Assembly: GCA_037179335.1 (NCBI GenBank)
Contig: JAKZHN010000003.1
Location: 1,488,001 to 1,552,000, forward strand
Length of the DNA: 64,000 bases
DNA from: Cyclaneusma minus
Lineage: Eukaryota > Ascomycota > Leotiomycetes > Marthamycetales > Marthamycetaceae
Direction: 5' to 3'
Shown: positions 10,661 to 24,166 of the stretch, in pieces
Layout of the letters: each line of letters opens with the position of its first letter
How positions within the stretch are numbered: the stretch's first letter is position 1
The notes under the pieces: generated by a model
What the model was told of the DNA's origin: nothing
The model's database searches: none
Seen by the model: only the letters and a program-made list of their open reading frames with translations
Translations under genes and position numbers: made by a program

Positions 10661-12638
10661 TCATATCTTTCTCTTCTGGATGACAACCTTCTGCGCCCTT
10701 CCACCTACATTTTTCTCTCCCATCCACTTCGCTGCCGGCCGTTCCTTTTGCCCAGCGGGGTAAGAAATGTCGTACTCCAACAGCAGGACCATGATAATCA
10801 GCTGAATCGTAGATATGGTTGTCAGACCAGTAACAGTGGACGAAAGAGTAGCAGTACGTACCTTGATCTGTGCACTCGCCCAGTGTCGACCTGGGCAAGC
10901 GAACTTTCCAACTCCCTAGTTGGGGACTTTTGTACTCAGAGACGCAAATTGATGTTGGTCGGGGTCTTTATGTAGTTGCGGCCCTCGTGACTCTTTCTCT
11001 TGATGCCCGCGACCAGACGACGAACGGAGCCTGTAGAAACGCAATCCATCGAAGGTCTGCGGGGAAGGATAGTACTCCGCATCATTGTTGATAGGCTCAT
11101 GAGTCATGGAGACATAGGTGCCCCTAGGAAGAGTGACACCGTTGGAGAGCGACACGGGGATATTGAGGTGGCGATTGAATGTCGCTTTCAATAAGTTAGC
11201 AATACTGAGATAGAGAGAAATGTTGAAGCCGTATAAGAGGCCGAGTGGAACCCCAAACTCACTAAGGCCTTGTGGATAGACTCGGTGACACTCCTTGATG
11301 AAACTATCCAGCTTCCAAAGCTTATTCAGAGTTGTCATACCAATCATACCCTCCTCTCCGTTCATAGCATCATTAATTTCCTCCCTCAACATTTCAATCC
11401 ACTCGGGTCTCGCACAAAGCTCTAGCACCACGTTTACCGCCGTCTCTGCAGAGGTGTGGATGGCTGCCATATTTAGAAACAGCATCTGCCGCACCAAGGT
11501 ATCGATGTCCTTGCCTGGCTGTTTGGCAGAAGATTCTACTAGCCACTGTACCATATCCGGGTATTCATCTCCCTTCCCGGGACCCCGCTCAGCGATGAGA
11601 GGAAGAAGCAAGCGGCGTGCGATCGAGAATCGGCTTTTGCATTGTTTGACAGACAGAAGGAAGCGTGCAACCAGAGGATGCAGAAACCGGTAGTACTTCT
11701 TGATAGCCTGCATCACGCCAAACACACTGAAAGTGTCAGCGGTGAAAGATTTCCTGACTGATCACAGCAGCTTCCCGCAATATTAACTTACTCCATTGTG
11801 TATCCTGTGGCCGTAGCAAGCCATTCCGGATCTCGACAAAGCTTTGGACCGACAAATCCGCGGCTTGTAGCACTTGTAGTAAGCTCGACCATGAAGGGAA
11901 AAAGCGGGGAGTGTACGAGCTTCTGCAGAACTGTTATTATTTCAATATTGAATGTGCTAGGCAGATGCACGTACGCTCGACTTCTGAAGGACTTTTGGTC
12001 GCTTCGAACTTGATGGATACAGTACGGAGTAACTCTTCAAATACCGGCTGTGCCAGGCGGTCTACTCCGAGGTCAGTCGGTCCACGAGGAGTTGAAAATC
12101 GGTCACTCTCACCTAGATTCTGCGATAATTGACCAGCACAAACATTACTGAACAGCGAGCGGCTTTGCTCGGCGATATCCATGCCGGTGTACTCGCCAGC
12201 ATGTCTGATGCTGGCAGTGAGCTGGATCTCAGAACGAGGCAATGAATTGAAGTCTGACATGAGTTTGTTCGAGACGATGACTCGGTCCATATCTGTGGTC
12301 CATAGCGAGTAGACGGAATTCTTGTACTAGAGGAGAGTTATTTCTTGCACGTTGGCGCTGGCAGATACTCAATCACGCACCTTGGCATAACCTTGCTCTA
12401 CGAGTTCCTTGGCATGGGCGTCAAAGTATCCAGCAGATGTGTTGCCAAATATTCCAGGTTTTGGTCCAATCCTCGGAATGCTCAGTGATGGTGTGAGCTG
12501 CGCTTTAAAGATAAGTAGTACGGCGATGATAACAACAATACCCGCGACTGCGGTGAGTAGTGGAGAGCCAGCCATCTTCCATAGATGATGGGCAATAGTT
12601 GATGGTTGGTAGAAGCCGGGCGAGAGTTGAGAAGTCAA
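10661..12638 (-). pseudogene. Cytochrome P450, CYP503-like (ent-kaurene-oxidase type), broken
   Basis: ER-anchored P450 of the kind found beside fungal kaurene synthases. Exons on the minus strand are 12638-12381, 12326-12113, 12061-11792, 11726-11263, 11184-10862 and 10801-10661, with good donor and acceptor sites. Visible are the N-terminal anchor (LLTAVAGIVVIIAVLLIF), FVGPKLCRDPEWL, an I-helix AIHTSAET, the ExxR in KECHR, and a heme-binding segment GVGKFACPGRHW. Damage: a TAG at 10916-10918 sits where a Trp would be expected just before the heme loop, and exon 3 has a frame break around 11945-11970. The TGG-to-TAG change is the transition expected from RIP-type mutation. It reads in the same direction as the cyclase fragment and ends about 80 bases from it. 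Confidence 0.85.
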
Positions 12639-13584
12639 TTGATTGAGGTTCTGTTAGTTATGGTCACGGTGGGGCAGGGGTTTCGTGGATGCCTGCAAGA
12701 ATGCATGTCAGATATGCACAGGTGCGTTTTAGATTACCGGCGCTGGGTATTTCCCCGTTAAGTATTAACTGGGTATGTCGGCGATTCATTGGCGAATTAA
12801 TGCCGATTATGGTATTAATTCCATTTCAGCCCCCAACGTTAGTAGTTTTTTCGGTAGCAGCTGAATAATTAGCGCCTCTCGTGGAGGATCTCGAGAACGT
12901 ATCCATCCCAGAATTCTAGAGTACTTATTCTCAAAGCCCCCAGACATTTACATAGGTAATTCGTCTAATCTCCCACTACTACCAAACCTTTATGTTAGTT
13001 CTTCGTCGCCATGGCTTCCAAATTTCAGCCGGAAACAGTATCTATTGCTAATAGTTTCACAATACGCCGCCGACAATGCCTCGAACACAATAGGGAGAAC
13101 ATGGGAAATGCAGAAAACCTACGGGTTGTGGGTGAAGGAGCCCTTTTTGGTGAAATTACGTCCGGTGAAGAGGTAGTGATGAGATAATCATGAATGTCTC
13201 GCGTTTTCCTTTCCTACTTTCCTGTTTTTTCTCTCTCGAGATCATCATGATCCATCAAATCTTGCAAGGGGACTCCTAGGATCGTACTCAAGTGACATGG
13301 GGGAAATTTAGGCAGCTATTAAGAAGATGGAAACAAGCGCCTTAACGGCAAAACTTGCACGTTCTGGCATAGAAGGAATGGTTTATGAAGGAGAGTGGTG
13401 GAGCGTAGTGAAATTCGAAGTTCACCAATTTGCATTCGACCAGTCGCCTTCTTGCTAGATGGGCAGTCATTTCTATGTGCGGGTATGCCTCTGACCGGCC
13501 AAATCCCTCCAAAGATCATCCATACTCTACAAAAGCTAGACCTTCGGGGATTGTCAGCATATAGTGAGAAAGTATTGTACGGCT
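12639..13584. other. Intergenic, nothing recognised
   Basis: About 950 bases. It contains the promoter side of the P450 gene (12639 onward) and the 3' side of the methyltransferase gene. No convincing ORF or repeat. Confidence 0.5.
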
Positions 13585-14700
13585 CTATGGAGAAGCTCGC
13601 TTCTTGCCGGTCACACAGAGGTATTCCCCGTGGACAGAAACCCCGGACGCAAACTCGTAGTTCACACCGTCAAGTGCCTTCTGGAACTTCTCCGCCCTCT
13701 CATCCTCTGCACTAGCTCCTTTGGCTAGCTGCACATCGCGATGCTCTTCCAGTATCATACAGCGAGTATGGTGGAAAAAAGCTCGGAGTTCATCTGGTAC
13801 CACTGCATGATGAGTGTTGATATTCTCCAGACCGTTGGCAGAAAATGATTTCCCAAGTCCGGTCACCCAGCTGTTTATCATGAGCTTCGCATCTCCAGTT
13901 ATCAATTGGTGAACTATGTCTGCTCTCACCTGTAATCAACGGTTGGTATGTCTTGCTTCATCATTGCCATCAGCAGGCTTCCAGTGAACATGCTTTCAAC
14001 CCCCTGGGGCGAGCTGACGTAGATGTTAAACGGATTAGGCTCTGTCCATTGCAGATATCCTCCTGGCTCTTCAGCATCAAGTCAGCACTATCCACCTTAC
14101 AAAGCGGTAACAAGTTGTTCTCACTCAACAGGCTGATCAAGTTTCTTAATGCCATTAAGAATTTCTTAGGACCACCAATGAGCGTCAGGAAGAACTGAAC
14201 ATGCACTATATCGTACTTGGCATGATGTTCAGGTGGAAAGGGCTTGAACGCATCATGCACGTGCAAATGCACATTTGGCGGTGTTCTCTTGAGGTCGGGG
14301 TACTGAGCGGCCGAGATGTCAAAGCCGTGAAGTTCTGCGGAAGGCAGTTTTCTTGACGTCTCAATAAGCCATATTCTGCAGCACATTCTCAGCAGTTGTT
14401 GAACATATTGGGTGTCTTGACGTTGGTGATTGTTTGTACTCACATAGTCCCTGAGCCAATGTCTGCGATACGAAGGTCGGCTTGATCTGTTGGGATCGAC
14501 GGGTGAATGAGGTAGCCGAGGAGTTCTTTCACCGCCCAATGTTGATAATTCAACCTGTGTGGCGCTTTTAGCCTTTGGGTCAAGGTCCAGTGAATGGGTG
14601 TAGAGAATTCTTGAACGGCCACACACCGAATAGCTGCTCTCTGGTCTCGAGCAAAGATATACCGGTCTCTGTCGGTGGTCATAAAATTTGAAGGCGACAT
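13585..14700 (-). CDS. SAM-dependent methyltransferase (fungal secondary-metabolism type), five introns
   Basis: Class I methyltransferase transferring a methyl group from S-adenosylmethionine, resembling GliN/SirN-type enzymes of fungal clusters. Exons are 14700-14627, 14554-14444, 14375-14125, 14068-13930 and 13870-13585, with introns of 56-72 nt; joined they total 861 nt and 286 residues with no stop. Visible are RYIFARD near the N-terminus, LNYQHWAVKELLGY, SAM motif I ADIGSGT, the acidic post-I FDIS, the YDIVHVQFFL segment, KPGGYLQW (motif III-like) and a C-terminal beta strand YLCVTGKK. The ATG at 14700 gives the family's usual short N-terminus; 14793 would add 31 residues. It appears to be the only undamaged gene between the cyclase fragment and the split P450, so it may still be functional or decay more slowly. 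Confidence 0.85.
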
Positions 14701-15387
14701 TCGGGAGCAACAACGACTACAGTCGCAATTTTGGATTTTGTCAAAGTTGAACCCCAAGAAGGACAGTGAAGTAGAGGCGCTGGTATTAGGCAAATGGAAA
14801 TCACGGGTAGAATTTGAAACAATGAATTCCCCTAATTATTCTCAGATATTTTGACCTCTACAAGTGTTGGCACCGGGCCGAGTTGTACATTCGATCAGGT
14901 TCTCTGAACCCGAAGTAATTAAGGTATCGAAGGTTTGTTGCAACCTAGGGGCCCTTATCAGTCCAAGAAGATGCTGGAAGCCCATCTATTCTGAACAGTC
15001 GCAACACGAAAGCCTATATTTCCATCAACCCCGAGGCCTCGTTGATGCCAGCGGCTTCTACACTGTTGTACAAGGGGGTGTGCCCCAGTAAACTTCTCGT
15101 ACCCGAACTAACAAAGTTCCCGGACCCTGACGGATAAAGGCAATTGCAGATGACGAAGAACCCACAACTTACTAACATGCAGTAATCTCAACCGTTGCGA
15201 CAGAAACCCCTCTTCCATGAATTAGCAGCGAGACGCTGATGTTTCTGCCACATTATCGTACAACCACTTCAGGCCCCCATCCGTCACTTGTGTGCACGAT
15301 CCGAAGGGTTGAGATCTGCACCACACCTACACCCGAAGTTTTACAGCAAGAGCAGTAACAAGCAAAGAACTAGTTTCCCGGCACCAG
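14701..15387. other. Divergent intergenic region between methyltransferase and split P450
   Basis: About 690 bases between two divergently transcribed genes, so it probably holds both promoters. No recognisable regulatory site was found with confidence. Confidence 0.4.
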
Positions 15388-16391
15388 ATGGTGGTCTTTT
15401 GGATCTTGGTGGGCATGCTTGTGGTCGTGGTGACCTTGAAGTTCCGAGCCCTGGGACGGAACATCGTAGCAGCGAAGTCTTCAGGTCTGCATTATGTTGC
15501 CATGCCATTTGCGACCGTAGATCCCATATGGCTGCTGTTTGCACCAGTCCTCGAACCAATACTCATCCGACTACCCATCGGAGAGAGTGAAGAGTTGGAT
15601 CAGGTAAGGCTCAAGATCCTCGAAACGTCACCGAGAGTATACCCATGCCCATAGACTCCTATCTTTTGATCAGTATTGGAAAAATGGCCACGAGACATTC
15701 AAGCTTGAGGATGCAGATACCTTCATTGCAGTCTCTCCCACCACAAATACCCTCTTCAACTGCGATCCAGGAGTGGTTTCTCAAGTTCTGCTTGGGCCGT
15801 ACCAGAAACCAAAGACTGTGATACAGCTGTTGAATGATACGGGGCCTTCCATCGTTGGTACTAATAGCGAGACTGGACGCCATTATCGAAAAATGGCAGG
15901 TGTTTTCTTCGGTGAGCAGACGATGAGAAATGTGTGTGGACTTTATCAGTTCAAGCGACGGAAGCTCTCATGACGACTTTGGTAGATGGAAAAAGTCGAG
16001 CGACCTATCAACATCTTCGCCCCTATACGGAGAAGATGAGCTTGCAGATCCTGCTAGCCGTGTGCTTGGGCAGCGACGCGAGCTTTGAAGATTTATACTT
16101 GCGCGGAGACTAGGTTCCTCAAGGTCACGAGTCGAGCTTTCATGCTGCTATGAATAAGGTTCTGAAGCACCTTGAGACCTTGCTCATCGTTCCGCAGGCA
16201 ATCATGAGTATGTCAACTTCATCCATCTCCGTACGACTTGTAACTTACGCTGATAGGATACCTTCCAACTAAAAGCTTCAAAAAAGCGAATTTGTCTTTC
16301 AAAAGATTAAGCAACTTCCTTCAGGAGTTACTCGAGCGTCAGAGACAGATATCACGTGAAGGAAGTGAAAAGGCCAGACCAGACATCCTTG
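15388..16391 (+). pseudogene. Cytochrome P450, 5' part (gene split by island 1)
   Basis: N-terminal half of a fungal P450: membrane anchor MVVFWILVGMLVVVV, then a YWKNGHETFKLEDADTFIAVSP block, GPYQKPKTVIQLLNDTGPSIVGTN, GRHYRKMAGVFFGEQTMRNV, and a helix leading to RQISREGSEKARPDIL. Exons are 15388-15603, 15674-16207 and 16257-16391; the last ends at a GTAAGC donor (16392). Damage: an apparent extra GT dinucleotide near 15934 (GTGTGTGG) shifts the frame, and a TAG lies at 16111-16113 in the continuing frame. The matching acceptor and the rest of the protein are at 26532, beyond the AT-rich island, and the codon split across the junction restores Asp. So the transposon sits in an intron. Confidence 0.85.
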
Positions 16392-16659
16392 GTAAGCCAC
16401 TCTCATTTGATGTTCAAGGTTTCCGCAATGTGATGATTGAATGGTTGGTTTTATATCAGGGGATCAATTGGCGGTCGGTCAGTCACGTGCATAAAGCGCA
16501 TAAAGCTCTTGGCTAGCCAAAAGCGCACAAATAAAATTTCTGGAAAACCGCTATTTTTTTTCTCCAGCAATACTTTTTGCAAACTATTAGCTGTTTTTTA
16601 ATTTTTTGTGCAATTAAATACTATTTTTATTTCAATTAATTTGCTTTTTTTATTTTTAC

Positions 16660-17075
16660 AATAGCAATTGGCATTAAATCCCAGGCCAATACTAACGCCA
16701 GCGGCAATGCCAGCGGCCGCTCCAAATAGCCTTTTTAAATGCCCTTTTCCCGCAGTTTTTTTGTATTTTGCGACAATAGTAAAGGTTGTAAAGGCCGTGA
16801 GAATGCCTATAGAAATACTGCAAAAAATAGCATATACGGCAATAATACCAATAATGCTGACTATAAATCCTTAATTAAAAATTTAAATGGTTTTAATTTT
16901 AAATAAATTTAAATTCGCTTGGCCCGCCAAAAAATCGACTAATGCCAATGCTTTGGAAAAGCTATTTACAAAATTGCAATAGCTTTTAATATTGCCCAAA
17001 TCCGCGCAATTAAAATTGCTGCAAAAGCCGCTGCAAAAGCTATTGCTAATATTATAAGCCCCCAAGCTAGTAATA
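16660..17075 (-). pseudogene. Relic of a small Ala-rich membrane protein inside the repeat
   Basis: Read on the minus strand this stretch gives two hydrophobic segments (LAWGLIILAIAFAAAFAAIL and, nearer the A end, FIVSIIGIIAVYAIF) followed by a KRLFGAAAGIAAG block. The first is followed by a stop in the present sequence. The same residues can be read at the matching place in copy 2 (39480-39910, minus) and copy 3 (58540-58950, plus). That supports a former coding region in the repeat, transcribed toward the A end. The family is not recognised. Confidence 0.4.
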
Positions 17076-20000
17076 ATTATAGCAAAGCTTTTTTTTTAAA
17101 AAAAAACAATAATAAAAATAATAAACGCCCTTTTCTTGCTAAAGTTTTTAAATTGATTTTTTATTTTTCCAATATTTTATATAAATAGCTTTTTTAAATT
17201 GCTAATTGCATTTTTTTTTGCATTTTAAATAGAAGTTTTAATATTAATATTGCCAATATTTTAATTTTATTCTTTGGCAATAAATTTTACTAAATTGCAA
17301 TAATTGGCAAAATTTTAATTTTTAATAATAATTATAAAATTTAATTAATATTTTTCCTTTTTCAAATCCAAATATTCATTATTTATTATATTAATTATAT
17401 ATTATAACTAAGCCACTGGCTATTTTAATTTCATTAAAAAATTATTAAGCTAATTATTATTTATTAATAAAAGAAATACCATTTTTTGGCTTTTAAATAC
17501 TATTAATTGGCAATAATTTTTGGATTTTTTAATTTTAAAAATTAAAAATTCTCTAATTGAATGATTTGTAAATTCTATATTTTGAAATATTAGCTAATTT
17601 ATTTAAATGGCTTTGCGCTTGCGAATTCCGTTTTTTATCAAAAATGCAATGCCAATTTAAATAATAATTTTATTATTTATTAAATATATAATAATAAAAA
17701 CTGCAATTGGAAAAAATACAAATATTAGTATAAATGCCTTATTTGCAGCAAAAAGCATTTGCAAAGAAAGTATTCACAATTTAAATAGAATATTGGCTAT
17801 CCCAGCATTGGCAATTTTAAAATTTAATTTTTATTTGCAAAAAAAAAAACATTGCTAAATGGCTACCAAGTCCTTTATTAATACTGCCCGTTCAATTGCA
17901 ATTTTAATTTTTTTTATACTAATTTCCAGTTTTTAAAAATCCTTAAAAGTCCTTATATTGGCTCCCAATTACTAAATCACTTTTTTTTCCAATTTCAATA
18001 TTATTTGCATTAATTCCCAGCTATTTATTAATATTTAATTGCTAGTTTTTTCCCGCTTTGCTTTATAAAAATAAATATTTTTTATTTTATTATTATATTC
18101 TAGTTTTTTTCAAGCCCAATATTAAGCTATAATTTAAAATATTTATAAATTTGGTTTTTTATTGAATTTCCTATTTCCTTTTTATTTAAAAATTTGAATT
18201 TGTTTTTACTATTACTTTAATTTTTTTTACAATTTTTATTGGGTGTTTTATATTATAGCCGTTTTTTTAATTATATTAACCTATATTGGCGATTCTTTTT
18301 TGCAATTTAAAATTTTATATAAAAATTTTATATATATTAAATAATAAAATTGCTAATAATTTGGCCTTATAATATATTTAAAAGATTTTTCATTTTTTTA
18401 ATCCTTTAATTTGCTTTTTTTTTAAATTGGTGTTTAAATCTCCGGATATATAGCGCCCAATTTATTATTTTTCATTTTTTTAATTTTTTTAATTAATGCT
18501 TTTATTTTAAAAAAGGCCGCTATGATATATTATATTCAATTATTAGAGATTTTAAAATTAATAATTAAAATTGGCAAAGCCTATATTTGTTTTTAAAAAT
18601 ATAAAAAATATATTTTATATAACTCCAATAGCTATTTTATATTAATAATTACTAGGCTTTAGCTGAAAAAAAAACTAGCCAATGATTTAGCCTTAATATT
18701 AAGAACTTGCTTTTATAAAGCCATCTTACTATTTAAAATATAAACGCTAGCTGGAAATTTAAATTTTATTATTTTAGCCGTTTAATTGGACTGTTTTTAT
18801 TATTATTGCGTTTAAAGCTTTATTACCGCTTTTTCGCCTAATATTAAAGCTTTTGTTTTAGCGCAAGCTGCTAAAAAAATATTAAAAACAATTTAATTTA
18901 ATAATGCAATTCTTTTCCCAATTATAATAATATCCAGTTTTTTAATGATAAAATCAAAATTTTAATTTATTTATTTCTAAATGCTTTAGCTATAAATTTA
19001 AATAGCTTTTATATTGCTAATTGCTTTTTAGCGCGCTGCAATTAGAGCATTTATATTAATATCTTTTATAATATTAGGCCTTTGCTAATTATTTGCCAAA
19101 ATTAATTTAAATATCCAATATTTTTAAAATTAAAATCATTTTTAAAGCGCTTAATTAATAGGTATTAATATAGTTAATTTGCAAATTGATAATTTATATT
19201 AATAGCTTTATAATTTAGCAAGCCGTTTTTAAATATATTTTATATAATAATTTATAATATTAAATTTTATAAAACATTTTGCTTTTAATTGCAAAATTGG
19301 ATTTTTTTTTAAATATTTGAATAATTTTGCAAATGATTTATTATATAATTTAGCAAATAAAATTGCTAATTAGTATTTGCAAAAATATTTAAATTTGATT
19401 TTAGTATACCATTGCTAAAATAGGCAATTATAATTCTTTTGTTACCCTAAATGCATTATATAATTTTTTATAATTTGGCTATAACTTTTTATAGCTTATA
19501 ATAATTTGTAATTAATTTTTAAAAATATTTCGATATTAGGAAAAACAAATTTTCCTATTCTGCTATTGCAAATCGCATTATTAAATAAATTTCCTTTTGC
19601 AATAATAATATTAATTGATATAAAAAAAAATTAAATTCGATTTTATTTAAACCGCGCTATTTGCTTTGCATTATATTTATACAATTCATTTAATTTCGCA
19701 AAACGTCTTTAATTTTCCTTTGGTTAAATTGGCTATAGCAAATTGCAAATAAATTTAAAGCAATTTTGCAAAGCGCAAGATATTGCTTTTCTCCAAATTT
19801 CAATTTCTAAATATTATTATTAAAGCCTTGTTTTTTGCAATTGCCCTTTTTATAAAAAAGCAGCTAATTAATTGAAATTTTAATATTGCATTTAAAATCA
19901 CTTTTGCCGTTTTTTTATATTACCAAATTAATATATAATTATAAGCAATCTAAAAATCGCTTATTTTTGAATTAAATAAAAATTCAATATTAATGTATTG

Positions 20001-20169
20001 CATTTTTTAAAGCAAGCGATTATATTATTTTTATATTATTTAATAGCAAATTTTATTTGCATTAGATTTTCAGCTATTAATAGCATTATTATTTTGCTAT
20101 GCTATTGGGCCTTTTATTTAAACCGCTTGTTTTATTAAAATGCCCTTTTAATGGTTCGAATTAACCACC

Positions 20170-20314
20170 TGTAAAAACACCCTAATTATATGCAAAAGGT
20201 TACGCCACCCTTATATATATAAGCAAGGGAAAAATGTATAATACCTTTAAGCTATAAAATAGCCTTTTTTTAATATAATATATTTAATAAATTTAGCCTA
20301 TATTAAATTTAAAT
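20170..20314 (+). repeat. 5' LTR of copia element 1
   Basis: Begins TGTAAAAACACCC and ends near TTTAAATA. It pairs with 25481-25626 and is the less mutated of the two over its first 50 bases. Confidence 0.7.
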
Positions 20315-23300
20315 AAATTATAATTATTAATATATTTTAACACAATTAAAAAAATAAATTTTTATAGCGCCGTATTTTTGAAGTAAAATTTGCAACGCCG
20401 TATTTTTAAAATCCTTAATTAAATTTCAACGCAATATTATATTTTTGCATTTTTTTATAATGCTGTATTTTTAAAGCCTGTTATTTATTAGCGCAATATT
20501 ATATTTTTGCATTTTTATTTATAAATTAATAATAATAATAATTCTCTTTTTTTATAAATTAAATACTATATTTATTATATTTATTAATATATAAAATATT
20601 TATAATTAAAAAAAAAGCTTCTTTTATTTTTATTTATACCAATTATTATAAATGATTTATTATAATAAAAATATTTTTAAAAGCAAAAATATTTAATATA
20701 TTATAATAATTATTCTTAATTAATATATTATAAATTTCAATACCATTTAAATAAATAAAAAGCAAATTGTATTAAACAAAAATTTAAAAAGGCAATATAA
20801 AGCAAATATTATTAAAGCCTTTTATAAAATCTATATTTGTTTTAACCAATTAAATAAAAGGGCTATTAGTACCAAAATCTATTATATAAATGCTTAAAAG
20901 ATTATAAATAAAAAATATTTTATAATTTTTATTATTATTATAAATTTTTATTTTTGCCAAATTGCCAATTTTAAATAAAATTTAAATTGTATTATTAAAA
21001 AATTCTAAATCAAATTTTATATTAGTTACCGCTAAATTATTTAACTAAACTTATTTTATATAATAATTTATATTAAAAACTTTTTTTATATTATACTATT
21101 ATGCTTTTTAGCAAAATAAATTATATTTAAAAATATAATATTAAAGAAATATAATATAAATATTATTTAAAAAACAAATTTACTAAAAAAAAGGCTTTTT
21201 TATAATTTAAAAAAAGACTGCTTAGTTTGCTGCTTTATAAAAATTAGGCAAAAAAAGCAAATGCAAAAAAAAGCAATTTATTAAGCTATAAAATAAGCTA
21301 TAAAATAAACGCCTTATTAATATTTTTTACAAGGATAAAATTAATGGCTATAAAAATAGCAAAATCTTTTATAATGAAATTAAATATTTTCTATATAGTC
21401 AAAAAAACTATAATGGTATTAAAAAGTATTTTTATTTTGCTATAAATTAAAAAATAATAAAACATATTATAATAATTGGCTTAGTAAAAGTTTTAATTAA
21501 AAGAAAGGCTAATATAATTAAAAATAGCATTAAACTTAAAATTAGGTTTTTAAAGCTTAAAAGAAAAATACGGTATATATTGTTTAAAATTTTCTTGGCA
21601 TTGCTAATAAAATTTCCCGTTTTACTTAAATTGCTAATTTTAATACTATATTATATATATATATATTTTTTATTTTTTTTTAAAGCTATATTAATAAAAA
21701 GCTATTAACAGAAAGCTATATTCAAATTAAATAGGCATTATATTAATAAAGATTTAAAATAAAAAATACCTGCTTAAAAATATTTTATATATTTTATATT
21801 TAAAGGTAAATTTGCTTTTAAATAAAAAAACTTATTAAAAGGGATTTTTAAATAGTTTTAATCAAAATAATATATATTTTAAAAGCCATTATATTTGAAA
21901 TTTTATTTTTAAAGCATTTATATAATAAAATCTATATATTATAAATTTTGTAATTATAGCAGCCAAATTGGTATTGGTATTTAAGCAATTAGTTTTTATT
22001 TTTATCCTTTATTTTATTGCTTTTTTTATTAAAATTAAAAAAATTAAAAATTCTTTAAATAATCTTTTTTTATACCAATTTTTTTCCTTTTAAAAGCAGT
22101 TTAATACAATATATTAAATATACCAATTGCTATAATATAGAAAATGCTGCCAATTATAGCTTAAAAAACGCCAATTTTCAATATAATAAAAGCTATTTAA
22201 TTTAAAATTAAAATCAAAATTAAAATGGCTAAAAGAATTGAAACTAAAATAATTAAAAAAGCAAAATAAAAATAATAATAATAAAAGGCTATTAAATAAT
22301 GTTTTTTATTACTTTATCGAAAATAAGCTTATTTAGATGTAGCTAAAATTAATAAATTGCATTTTATTATTATTTTTTTTAAAAAAAATCTAATATTTTC
22401 TATTATTATAAAAATTGCAATATTGGTAAAATACAAAATTATATTTTTAAAATTTTTGCAAATTATATTTCTTTTAAATTAATATATTTTAATATAGCTA
22501 GCAAATTTCCTTTTAATATTTATAAAAATATTTAATTATTAAAAACAATTAATAGCTAAATAAAGCAAAATTGGGCTTTTGCTATAAAATTAAAAATTAA
22601 AATATATTTTATTTTAATTGACTGGCGTAAAAAAATAGAATTAAAAAAAATACAAAACATAAAACAAATAAAATTTAATAAAATAAAAAAACTGCTAAAA
22701 AATTATTTGTTGGGTTTAAATTAATAGTATAATTGTTTTTAATAAAACGGGCTAGCTAAAAAAACAATTTAGATTACAAAAGCAAATATTCGAATTATAT
22801 TATATAATACCAAATTTCCAATTAAATTTTAATTTAAAGCTATTATAATAAAAGCTTATTATAAAAATAAAACTAATCTTAATTGGAAAATTAATGGCAA
22901 AATAATTAATTCAAAAAGACCTTGGATTAAAAAGCTTCCTAAATGGGAAAATATTAAAATTTAAAGCTGCAAAATCTAATTTTATATTAATTTTTTTTTA
23001 AAAAGGGCCGCAAAAACAAGCTTTTGCGTATAAAAAACTTTTTATTAAATATAATTTAAATATTATTAAGCAATATAGGCTATATTTATTATCCGGATTT
23101 AAAATAAATGGCTATGAAATTTATTATTAAATAAAATAAAAAAACCTCCGGCAAAATTATAAATTTAAAGCTAAAAAATAATTTTTATGGTTTTTAAAGT
23201 ATTTTAAACAAATATTTTAATTGCCATTATATTAATAAATTAATATTAATAAAAGCAAGGCCCAAAACTGTTTTTTTAATTAAAACATCTTTAAAAATAA

Positions 23301-23956
23301 GCCAATTAAAATTGCAAAGCCAAAAATAATAATCCTAGCTATTAATTAAAATAAATAAATAAAAACAATATTTTATTTTAAATTTAATAATTTAAAATTT
23401 TAGCTAAAATAATTATTTTTTAAAAGACCTGCTATAAAAGTATTAAAAAATATTATTAATATAATAAATGCCTTTAAATAAAAATATATTAATATTATAA
23501 ATATAAATACTATAGAGATAAATTCTATAAATTTTAATAAAGCATTTTTAATTATTTTTATTGCCTATAATAATTGCTATTTAAAGCTTTAAAAAAGCTT
23601 TTTATAAAAATATTTAATAAATAAAAATATTTAGAACGCAATATTATTAAAGCTAAAATATTATGCAAAAACCGATTTTTAAAGGCTTTTATAGCAGCTA
23701 TAATCAAAATCAAAAATAATTTATATAAATTTACTTTTTCCGTTAAAAAAAATCTAAATACTTTTATTTTTAAAATTTATAAAAAGGCTATAAATAATTC
23801 TTTATATAAAAACAATTAAAAACAACCTAGTATAATAAAATTTAAAAATTCAATAGCTAATAATATTTAAATTAAATGGCTATATAAATAGCTTTTAATT
23901 TAACTTTTATTAAATAAATATTTATTATTAAATTAAATTTAAACGGCGGCCTAAAT

Positions 23957-24166
23957 AAATATAAAACCCGCTTAATAATCCGTAATTTTATATAAATTTA
24001 TATAAAAAATTTCTTTAATATATTTTTACCAATGGTTTATATAAATATATTTAAAATTATTTTAGTTATTATAGCTTAATAAAATATAAAATACCGGTAT
24101 TTCAATATTAGCAATGCCTTTATTAAGGCTAAATTTAAAAAAACTAATATATTTAGCTTTTTTAAA
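23957..24166 (+). pseudogene. Copia reverse transcriptase relic
   Basis: In one frame the sequence reads KYKTRLIIRNF, then a PMVYINIFKIILVIIA block, then FNISNAFIKAKFKKTNIF, with stops between. These match the copia-type order (KARLVARGF, FAPVV..TIR.LL, DV.NAFL....EEIYM). This is the clearest coding relic in island 1. Confidence 0.75.

Noticed and set aside
12813..13560. Short frames between the P450 and methyltransferase genes
   Set aside because: No conserved motif and no splice pattern linking them.
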